From contig JBMNUL010000078.1 in the NCBI GenBank assembly GCA_050946255.1, forward strand, positions 1-12,014: a stretch of 12,014 bases of DNA, written 5' to 3'. A program made the translations under genes and the position numbers. Positions 1 to 5,867 of this stretch are shown piece after piece. Positions within the stretch are counted from its first letter, which is position 1, and each line of letters starts with the position of its first letter. This DNA comes from JBMNUL01 sp050946255 (GTDB taxonomy: Bacteria; Actinomycetota; Coriobacteriia; Coriobacteriales; CADBOM01). A model generated the notes under the pieces. It had not been told where the DNA came from. It did not search any database and saw only the letters and a program-made list of their open reading frames with translations.

Positions 1-409
1 CGCAAACACCCCAGAATCCGCATGTCCCTCCCGGAACCTGAGAGGATCTTTCGCGCATCTCGGCGAGGGCGGACTCCTTGTCGATGTCCCCACCGGAATT
101 TGCATATGCCGCGATTAGGGCGGAGCCCACGAGACAATGATGCTCCGGCCCGTTCGGGTATATCGAATCGTCTGACATGATCTGCTGGGCGATCTCGATT
201 GGATTGCGGGAGTCGGTGGTGGAGCAGACCTTCATTATCTGCTCGACGCCTTTCTCGCGGTGACAGTCATCGCAGACATAATGTCCGTCCTCGCAAGCCG
301 AATGGCCTGTCTCCTTCTTGCCGCAAATTGCGCAGGTGAACTCCCTCGCCTCGTTTGAGTAGACGAGTGGCTTTCCACAAATAAGACAGTTGGGCAATAC
401 ATTCGACAT
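1..409 (-). CDS. DUF5714 domain protein, C-terminus cut by window edge
   Basis: The reading frame starts at the ATG complementary to 407-409, has AGGAGAGG just upstream, and stays open to base 1 (136 codons seen). The N-terminus begins MSNVLPNCLICGKPL. It has paired cysteines C8/C11 and C26/C29, then C39, H43, C46 and C49, a layout expected for two zinc-binding knuckles. Further on are GPEHHCLVGSAL and PGGTCGFWGVC, which match what I know of the DUF5714 family; these motifs are seen, the family call is from memory. The family is found in anaerobic bacteria and methanogens, sometimes fused to a methyltransferase, and has no firmly assigned reaction. The part beyond the cut would normally add about 60-100 residues. 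It lies 59 bp downstream of the zinc-ribbon membrane gene on the same strand. Confidence 0.8.
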   Translation of the reverse strand, partial: MSNVLPNCLICGKPLVYSNEAREFTCAICGKKETGHSACEDGHYVCDDCHREKGVEQIMKVCSTTDSRNPIEIAQQIMSDDSIYPNGPEHHCLVGSALIAAYANSGGDIDKESALAEMRERSSQVPGGTCGFWGVC

Positions 410-432
410 GAACCTCTCCTCCCCTGTAACCA

Positions 433-464
433 AGATAGCAGATGGGGAAACCCATCTGCTATCT
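433..464 (-). terminator. Perfect 14-bp hairpin between two minus-strand genes
   Basis: AGATAGCAGATGGG (433-446) pairs perfectly with CCCATCTGCTATCT (451-464) around a 4-nt loop. It begins 4 bases beyond the stop codon of the membrane protein gene and ends before the ribosome site of the DUF5714 gene. No U-rich tail follows on the minus strand, so it may act as a weak or partial terminator, an mRNA-stabilising 3' end, or an attenuator between the two genes. Confidence 0.5.
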
Positions 465-468
465 CAGG

Positions 469-2031
469 CTATTGCGATGGGATCAAGGTCCAGAACGTGG
501 AGCTCGAATCCTTTATGGCTGGGTCCAGCACACTTGAGTCCAGCGTCACATCCCACCATCCACGTGATATTGCGCCATCGTTTGAGAACCAGAAAGTGAT
601 TCCCACATTGACCTTTCCATTGCCGTCGACGAACATGCAGTGATATGCACGGAAATCCTCGTCGGTTTCGCCCATTATGAGCTCTTTCGTGCCCTCGACT
701 CCCATGACGTCAATTGCAGTCGAATCTTGCTCCTGCATGTTGGAGATCCAGGCATCTGCAATTTCTTCTGTCATGTTCAGGGTATCGTCAAACGTGTAGA
801 CCTCACCGGTATCGAGGTTGATATTGACCGTGCGGAGTTCTACGAACTCGCTGTATACCGACCCTGCCAGGTATTGATCGCTGAAGCAGATGCTGATGAA
901 ATGGTCTGTGTTGTAGGTGATGGCGTAACTAACCTGGTCGCTGAGAACTCCCGTTTCGTCTGACCCCAAGTTCTCGTCTGAACTTTCCAGGAGCTTGTAG
1001 TAGAAGGAGTCGCTTTCCTGTTTCGTAAACGTGTTGTCGACGAACGCCATTGCGGTGTCCTTGATTGTCGCGTTGATCTCATCGATGTTCTCGAAATCGC
1101 CAACGATCACCGGATAGTTCACGTTGATATCGATGTCGTATTTATGTGTGAGAGAACCAATGCTTTCGGCGCTCCCGGAGTATGTGTATGTGTCATAGTC
1201 AGCCGAGTAGTTAACGCTTGAATCGAAGGCGTCGTGCAGCTCGCCATCGTCGGCGCCCACGCCACCTGTCGTACCAGAATCTGTTCCTGTACTAGAATCG
1301 GTCCCGCTGCTGTCATCGGGCTGTGTGATCTCATTGTCGCTGTAGTTGTAATCGTATGAGGTCGAATCATTGTTGGACCCCTGTCCGAAGACGATGAACA
1401 GCACGATGCAGACAACTATCACCACGACTGCGACGATACTGGCGATGATCGCACCAGTTCTCTTGCCGCTCTTCTGTTTATTGGCGGACGACCTGCTCTG
1501 CTGTCCCATGTCTTCATACGGGGATGGAGGAGGCGGCGGAGTCTGCTGTCCCATGTCTTCATATGGAGATGGAGGAGGCGTCGGAGCCTGTTGCTGGGTT
1601 CCAAACGGCTGCTGCGGCTGGGCCCCAAAGGGCTGCTGCTGTGATTGCGAGTCAAAAGGTTGCTGCGGCTGTTGAGGCTGGGCTCCGAATGGCTGCTGGG
1701 GCTGCTGCGGCTGCGATCCGAAAGATGCCACAAATGTAGCAAGATTGGTTCCGCACTGAGTGCAGAAGGCTGAACCTGACGGGAGCACGGCACCGCAATT
1801 GGGGCATACCATCGTTTCGCTCCCAGCACCATCGGTGCTTCCTCCTGCATCGCCGTCAGCATCAGGCTGAGCCGGAGGCTGAGGAGCCTGCTGGGGACAA
1901 TTGGGGATTATCCCATCGCCGTAAAACTCGTTTCCCTGGTTGTCAGAATTTCCCTGATTGCCGTAGTTAGAACTGTCGGGCTGGCCATTCCAATACGAAG
2001 GCCCCTGAGAATCTTCCATCATGACCCCCAT
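469..2031 (-). CDS. Zinc-ribbon, Pro/Gln-repeat, single-pass membrane protein with DUF3298-like outer domain
   Basis: The 520-residue product has an acidic Asn/Gly-rich start, a zinc ribbon (CPNC at 76-79, CTQC at 90-93), a Pro/Gln-rich repeat stretch (about 104-180), a basic patch (KQKSGKR), one hydrophobic helix (about 194-216), a Ser/Thr/Asp-rich linker (to about 265), and a folded domain to the end. The last domain has NYPVIVG, INATIKDTAMAF and NINLDTGEVYTFDD patches that recall the DUF4163/DUF3298 (RsiV-like) fold; this is a tentative resemblance. Expected topology is zinc ribbon inside, C-terminal domain outside. Its role is unknown; such proteins may sense or bind cell-wall material. 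The start is uncertain: Met1 has no ribosome site, while Met5 (2017-2019) has GGGGG five bases upstream, giving 516 residues. Confidence 0.75.
   Translation of the reverse strand: MGVMMEDSQGPSYWNGQPDSSNYGNQGNSDNQGNEFYGDGIIPNCPQQAPQPPAQPDADGDAGGSTDGAGSETMVCPNCGAVLPSGSAFCTQCGTNLATFVASFGSQPQQPQQPFGAQPQQPQQPFDSQSQQQPFGAQPQQPFGTQQQAPTPPPSPYEDMGQQTPPPPPSPYEDMGQQSRSSANKQKSGKRTGAIIASIVAVVVIVVCIVLFIVFGQGSNNDSTSYDYNYSDNEITQPDDSSGTDSSTGTDSGTTGGVGADDGELHDAFDSSVNYSADYDTYTYSGSAESIGSLTHKYDIDINVNYPVIVGDFENIDEINATIKDTAMAFVDNTFTKQESDSFYYKLLESSDENLGSDETGVLSDQVSYAITYNTDHFISICFSDQYLAGSVYSEFVELRTVNINLDTGEVYTFDDTLNMTEEIADAWISNMQEQDSTAIDVMGVEGTKELIMGETDEDFRAYHCMFVDGNGKVNVGITFWFSNDGAISRGWWDVTLDSSVLDPAIKDSSSTFWTLIPSQ
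1497..1586 (-). repeat. Two tandem 45-bp units inside the zinc-ribbon gene
   Basis: Units 1497-1541 and 1542-1586 are nearly identical and encode 15 residues each (SPYEDMGQQ followed by a proline run). The period is a multiple of three, so copy number could change without breaking the frame. The unit lies in the cytoplasmic linker between the zinc ribbon and the membrane helix. Confidence 0.85.
1588..1722 (-). repeat. Degenerate PFGAQPQQ coding repeats
   Basis: About five irregular copies of a Pro-Phe-Gly-Ala/Ser-Gln-Pro-Gln-Gln motif (residues about 104-148) make a GCTGCGGCTG-rich low-complexity stretch. It probably forms a flexible, disordered linker. Similar Gln/Pro stretches follow zinc ribbons in many unrelated bacterial proteins, so no specific function is implied. 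Confidence 0.8.
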
Positions 2032-2059
2032 TTCATGATCGCAATTCGCAAGACCGCGA

Positions 2060-2130
2060 AAAATTCCTCACAGAAATATCACAAAAATGAATTTTATACG
2101 ATATATGGCAAAAAATTCGTAAAGTTCTAG
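2060..2130. promoter_or_regulatory. AT-rich divergent promoter region
   Basis: The 198-bp gap between the divergent zinc-ribbon and hydrolase genes has a strongly AT-rich core with TTTTATAC and GATATATGG around 2091-2107, and its minus-strand reading TATAAAAT. These could serve as -10-like elements in either direction. No convincing -35 with proper spacing was found, so exact promoters are not assigned. The stretch 2131-2229 shows nothing further apart from a GGGGAGG sequence near 2142 that has no usable start codon after it. Confidence 0.4.
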
Positions 2131-2229
2131 TAGAAGATGCAGGGGAGGTAACATTTGGCGGATTGTAATTAGAGCTGTAATGTGGGCATCGCGGTGCAAC
2201 CTCATCTGCAATGAGAGGACGTGAGATAG

Positions 2230-3150
2230 ATGGGCTTCATATACGAGGTGATCTCCACACCCCCAGCCTATCTGAAGAAGGCCATCGTGAACACCGAGCG
2301 CGTCAAGCGGTCGAGTGGCCCAATCGGCATCCCGTTCGGTCCTCACAAGCTGCAGCATTGCGTTCTATGGGAGCCCGATGTGGTGAAGCACGAGACCGTG
2401 GTGATGTATTTCCACGGCGGCGGCTACCTCGTGGGAGACCCGGAGTCGATGATCGATGCCGCCAACGTCTACACCTACATGGGATACCGGTTCTGCTCGG
2501 TTGGTTTCCGGCTGATGCCGAAAGACCCGTTCCCCGCACAGGTAGACGATGCGTTCAATGGGATTAAAGCCGCCATCGAATGGCTCGAGTCCAACGGACG
2601 TCCGGCATCCAAGATCGTGATCGGTGGAAGCTCTTGCGGAGGCCATCTCTCCACATTGGTGGGCTATGGGACCGAACTCCAGAGAGCCCATGACTTCCCC
2701 TCGAACCGCCTCGTTGGAATCATCTCTGTCGCGGCTATCACAGATGTGGACGATATGCTCCTGAGGCCCTTTCCCACTCCAATCTGGCACCAGTTCGTAG
2801 ATCTCCCAACCGAAGCTCCAGACAGAGAGCACATGCACCGGGCACTGCTCGACTACTCCCCCATCGCGTTGCTCGACAAAATCCCGGCAGGTTCTCAAGT
2901 TCCCCCATTCTTCGCAATCCACGGGATCTCGGACAAGATGAGCCCCTACAACCACGAGCTCGATTTCGTTCGCAAGCTCAACAGACGCTTCGGGGACGGG
3001 ACCGCCAGGCTTCACACCGTGTGGGACCCTCGTTGGCAGCACATGACCACCACGGTGACACTCCACAAGGATTCGGTGGAATCAAGTGCTCCTCTTTCGG
3101 AGCTGTTCGCTTGGCTGGACGAGCTGGACGGCACCAATGTCAGCAGCTGA
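2230..3150 (+). CDS. Alpha/beta hydrolase of the hormone-sensitive-lipase type
   Basis: This 306-residue esterase or amidase-like enzyme has the HGGG oxyanion-hole motif (62-65), the nucleophile Ser135 in GSSCG, a likely acid Asp235 in HGISD, and a likely His271 near the C-terminus. The patch FRLMPKDPFPAQVDD matches the family's usual YRLAPEHPFPAALDD. It has no signal peptide, so it should act in the cytoplasm. Substrates in this family are short-chain esters, formylkynurenine-like amides or other small acyl compounds; nothing here fixes which. The ATG at 2230 follows directly on an in-frame TAG, which excludes longer forms; a GAGAGG lies 11 bases upstream. The DUF1848 gene follows after 24 bp, so the two are probably one operon. 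Confidence 0.85.
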   Translation: MGFIYEVISTPPAYLKKAIVNTERVKRSSGPIGIPFGPHKLQHCVLWEPDVVKHETVVMYFHGGGYLVGDPESMIDAANVYTYMGYRFCSVGFRLMPKDPFPAQVDDAFNGIKAAIEWLESNGRPASKIVIGGSSCGGHLSTLVGYGTELQRAHDFPSNRLVGIISVAAITDVDDMLLRPFPTPIWHQFVDLPTEAPDREHMHRALLDYSPIALLDKIPAGSQVPPFFAIHGISDKMSPYNHELDFVRKLNRRFGDGTARLHTVWDPRWQHMTTTVTLHKDSVESSAPLSELFAWLDELDGTNVSS

Positions 3151-3174
3151 TTGCCAGAACGAAGAGGAGACCTC

Positions 3175-4116
3175 ATGATAATCAGCGCCAGCAGGAGAAC
3201 AGACATCCCGGCCTTCTACTCGGATTGGTTCCTCGGCAGAATCCACGATGGCGAGGTGATGGTCAGGAACCCCGTGCGATCCGACCAGGTGAGCCGAATC
3301 CGCCTCTCCCCCGACGTCGTGGACTGCATCGTGTTCTGGACCAAGAACCCCGCTCCAATGCTGAAACGCCTTGGAGAGCTAGACGACTACATGTTCTACT
3401 TCCTGTTCACGCTCAACCCATATGAGAACGATATCGAGAGAAACCTCCCGACGAAAAACGAGCGCATCGAGACGTTTAGAGAGCTGTCCGAGGCCATCGG
3501 AAAAGAGCGTGTGGTCTGGAGATACGACCCAATTCTCATTAGCGAGAATTGCGATGTGGAGTGGCACTTGGATAGATTCGCGGAACTCGCTTCAGAGCTT
3601 CGAAGCTGGACGGAAAGATGCATCATCAGCTTCCTCGACGTTTACAGGAGCATTGCCCGGAACTTGTCGGAAGCTGGAATCAGGAAACCAGATGACGATG
3701 AGATTTTGAAGATCGCGAGGGGATTTTCCAGCATAGCCTCGAAGTGTGGAATCTCGGTTTCGACCTGCGCTGAGGAAAGGGACCTGTCGGAATTCGGAAT
3801 AGGGCACGCAAGCTGCATCGACGGTTCATTGATTGAGAAGCTAACCGGATACCCTCTCGACGTCTCGAAGGACAGGAACCAGAGGGAGTGCTGCGGTTGC
3901 GTCGAGAGCATTGACATCGGTTCCTATGAGACGTGTCCGCACGGGTGCGTCTACTGCTATGCGAATCACAGCGAGACGAAGCTGGAGCGGAACCTCGCTG
4001 CATATGACCCAACCTCGCCGCTTCTTTGCGACCTGCTGCATGAAGGTGACGTTGTCAAAGACCGCGAGGTGCGCAGTCTGAAGAGCAATCAGCTCAAGCT
4101 GCCGCTAGATGGATAG
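3175..4116 (+). CDS. DUF1848 family protein with radical-SAM-like CxxxCxxC motif
   Basis: The 313-residue product opens with MIISASRRTDIPAFYSDWF and includes VSRIRLSPDVVDCIVFWTKNP, both hallmarks of DUF1848. Near the C-terminus is a cysteine cluster: CCGC at 239-242 and CPHGCVYC with Cys254, Cys258 and Cys261, a CxxxCxxC arrangement like that holding the [4Fe-4S] cluster of radical SAM enzymes such as spore photoproduct lyase. The family has no proven reaction that I know of; an iron-sulfur enzyme, perhaps acting on nucleic acid, is inference. It ends QLKLPLDG (306-313), where relatives end in something like QISLF, resembling sliding-clamp-binding peptides. The start is the ATG at 3175, which has AGAGGAGA upstream; an in-frame start 24 bases earlier has no ribosome site. 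Probably co-transcribed with the hydrolase. Confidence 0.85.
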   Translation: MIISASRRTDIPAFYSDWFLGRIHDGEVMVRNPVRSDQVSRIRLSPDVVDCIVFWTKNPAPMLKRLGELDDYMFYFLFTLNPYENDIERNLPTKNERIETFRELSEAIGKERVVWRYDPILISENCDVEWHLDRFAELASELRSWTERCIISFLDVYRSIARNLSEAGIRKPDDDEILKIARGFSSIASKCGISVSTCAEERDLSEFGIGHASCIDGSLIEKLTGYPLDVSKDRNQRECCGCVESIDIGSYETCPHGCVYCYANHSETKLERNLAAYDPTSPLLCDLLHEGDVVKDREVRSLKSNQLKLPLDG

Positions 4117-4179
4117 CGGGTTCTCCTCGCTCACCGGTCTCGGGTAATTTTGCCATCAAGTTGCCGATAGATGGATAAC
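4094..4179 (+). repeat. Near-duplicate 24-bp pair at the 3' end of the DUF1848 gene
   Basis: Bases 4094-4117 (the last codons and stop of DUF1848, containing CTAGATGGATAG) recur at 4156-4179 with 21 of 24 identical, 62 bp downstream. The second copy is not in a continuous reading frame. This may be a local duplication scar or the remains of a different gene ending. Confidence 0.7.
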
Positions 4180-4249
4180 AGCTCCCCACCTCCCCCAGAC
4201 TGAAGCTCGGAAGATTCACATTCTCGGACATTCAAAACCGGAAATCGAA

Positions 4250-4285
4250 AAGGCCCTCGCATCCACTGGGGATTGCAGGGGCCTT
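4250..4285 (-). terminator. Rho-independent terminator of the ferritin gene
   Basis: On the minus strand AAGGCCC and GGGCCTT (outer arms 4279-4285 and 4250-4256) pair, with a partial inner stem (ATCC/GGAT), followed by TTTTCGATTT. It lies about 100 bp past the ferritin stop codon. The rest of the 268-bp gap (4117-4384) holds the 24-bp repeat and three copies of CCCAGACT (4194, 4304, 4356). Confidence 0.65.
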
Positions 4286-4384
4286 GCCGTTGAAGTATCT
4301 AATCCCAGACTCGAGCTCCGAGAAAAAGCTGTCCACTCACACGAAACCCGGATAGCCCAGACTCTTCGAGCCGAACCTCTAGAA

Positions 4385-4903
4385 CTAGGCGTTGTTGGCC
4401 AGAGGGGCAGCCTGGGTGTACGTGCGGGCTGCGTACTCCTGGTCGAGGTCGTACAGCGCCTTCTTGTCATCGCCGAAGAGCTTCATGCGATCGATCATGT
4501 CCTGGGCGTTCTCCTCCTCCTCGAGCTGCTCCTTGACGAACCAGTCGAGCCACTGCATCGTGCGGTAATCGTTGGCCTTGGAAGCGGCAGCATAGATGTT
4601 GTTGATGAGCGAGGTCACGTACTTCTCGTGCTCGAGACCGGCCACCAGCGGGTCGAGGAAGGAGTCGAACTTCTTGTCGGGCTGGTCGATGGGCAGGAGG
4701 GTGATCTTCTCGTTGTTGGAATGCATGTAGTTGCGCATTATAAGGGCGTGGTCGCGCTCCTCTTGGACCTGGACCATGTACCAGTTTGCATAGCCCTTCA
4801 GGCCGGCCTCCTCATAAAAGTCCGCAAAGGACAGGTAGAGGTATGCGGAGTAGAGCTCCTTGTTGATCTGCTCGTTGATGAGCTTGGCGACTTTCTTGTC
4901 CAT
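4385..4903 (-). CDS. ftnA: Bacterial non-haem ferritin
   Basis: The 172-residue product forms 24-subunit cages that oxidise Fe(II) and store iron in the cytoplasm. The ferroxidase ligands can be placed: Glu16, Glu49 and His52 (EERDH), Glu93, Gln126 and Glu129, one position lower than the usual E. coli FtnA numbering. The length is typical. The start is the ATG at 4903, preceded by AAGGAAGG; an in-frame ATG 33 bases upstream has no ribosome site. It lies on the same strand 141 bp after the Mo enzyme small subunit and probably has its own promoter, although read-through is possible. An iron store next to an enzyme with several iron-sulfur clusters is sensible but may be chance. Confidence 0.93.
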   Translation of the reverse strand: MDKKVAKLINEQINKELYSAYLYLSFADFYEEAGLKGYANWYMVQVQEERDHALIMRNYMHSNNEKITLLPIDQPDKKFDSFLDPLVAGLEHEKYVTSLINNIYAAASKANDYRTMQWLDWFVKEQLEEEENAQDMIDRMKLFGDDKKALYDLDQEYAARTYTQAAPLANNA

Positions 4904-5034
4904 TTTCCTTCCTTTCGGATGAGCGCCCTCCTGCACTTTTGGGACTCCGTGATGGCAGGTTGACGGCTTGACTTCACCTCCCGATGATAAACCCCTGCCG
5001 AAAACCTCGACCCGCCATTCTCCCGTAATGCCAA

Positions 5035-5059
5035 AAACTTATGTTCAAAGGTTAAGTTT
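5035..5059 (-). terminator. Weak AT-rich hairpin at the end of the Mo enzyme operon
   Basis: On the minus strand AAACTTA, a loop of 11 nt, then TAAGTTT followed by two more T residues. The 5' arm overlaps the last codons of the small subunit gene. The stem has only one G-C pair, so termination would be leaky and ferritin could receive read-through. Confidence 0.3.
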
Positions 5060-5866
5060 CTTTGCCAGCGGTTTGTTCCCGGTGAACATGTCCTTCTCCG
5101 TCACATCCACATCGAACTCGATTGGCTCGTACCCATCGGCCTCAATCGAAACCGTGTAGGAGCCGGGCTCGATTTGCTCGAAGATCCAATCGCCCATGAA
5201 ATCCGATTCCTGTCTCGCCAAGACGGAACCGGTGGAATCCGCGAGCGTGACCTCGGCACCGATAACCGCATCGTTGACCTCGGGGTCGTAAACGCAGCCA
5301 GCGGCGAAGCGCTTGGGCAGGCCCTTGTAGTAGACCTTCGGACCATATCCGGCAATCTCCTCCAGAGGTTCTGCTCCCTCGAGGTCGAGCTCGTCTTCCT
5401 CTCCGAAGAGCAGGGCGTCCGTGCAGCATGCGTCGACGCACCTCGGGACCGTCCAGCCGTCGTCGAGGAGATGGGCGCAACCAGTGCACTTCTGGGCGAT
5501 ATGCGTTTCCCCGTTCATGAAAATCGCGCCGATTGGACATGCCTCTGCACAAGCCCCGCATCCGGTGCAAACCTGCGGGTCGATCAGGAGAAGGCCGTCA
5601 TCGCGGCGTTTGAACGCACCCGCCGGGCACACTGCCTCACAGGGAGCATCCGCGCAATGCGCGCACATCGTGGGCCGATAGGCTACCCTGACCACCGGCA
5701 CCTGTCCGCGCTCGCGCTCGTAGACCTTGCACCAGAACTGCCCGGTCGTGGGCTGGGCCGCTGCATAGGGCAGCCAATCTTGGTCGCAGTGCTCGTCCTT
5801 GCACGCAATCTGGCAATTGTGGCAGCCAGAGCAATGGTTCAAATCGATTAGAAACGCCTTGTCCAT
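5045..5866 (-). CDS. Transhydroxylase-type iron-sulfur small subunit (four [4Fe-4S], C-terminal beta domain)
   Basis: This 273-residue electron-transfer partner carries four cysteine sets: C12/15/18/22, C68/71/76/80, C100/103/106/110 and C127/130/143/147, enough for four [4Fe-4S] clusters. Residues from about 190 form a carboxypeptidase-regulatory/CnaB-like beta domain (GSYTVSIEADGYEPIEF). Length and layout match AthS of Pelobacter acidigallici (274 aa), where from memory sets two and three are incomplete and only three clusters are held. There is no signal peptide and no membrane segment, so the complex should be soluble and cytoplasmic. Its ATG lies one base after the TGA of the large subunit, and the ribosome site GGGAGG is inside that gene, so translation is coupled. 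No membrane anchor or chaperone gene follows; the next gene is ferritin. Confidence 0.92.
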   Translation of the reverse strand: MDKAFLIDLNHCSGCHNCQIACKDEHCDQDWLPYAAAQPTTGQFWCKVYERERGQVPVVRVAYRPTMCAHCADAPCEAVCPAGAFKRRDDGLLLIDPQVCTGCGACAEACPIGAIFMNGETHIAQKCTGCAHLLDDGWTVPRCVDACCTDALLFGEEDELDLEGAEPLEEIAGYGPKVYYKGLPKRFAAGCVYDPEVNDAVIGAEVTLADSTGSVLARQESDFMGDWIFEQIEPGSYTVSIEADGYEPIEFDVDVTEKDMFTGNKPLAKKLNL

Positions 5867-5867
5867 C

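Noticed and set aside
1419..1862. Long frames overlapping the zinc-ribbon gene (for example Arg/Leu-rich or Cys/Gly-rich products)
   Set aside because: They are shadows created by the low-complexity repeat codons of the real gene.
2060..2130. Archaeal TATA-box reading of the AT-rich gap, suggesting a methanogen-type archaeon that also carries DUF5714 and DUF1848
   Set aside because: Strong ribosome sites, rho-independent terminators, a LysR regulator and an AthLS-type enzyme fit an anaerobic bacterium better. The point is not proven.
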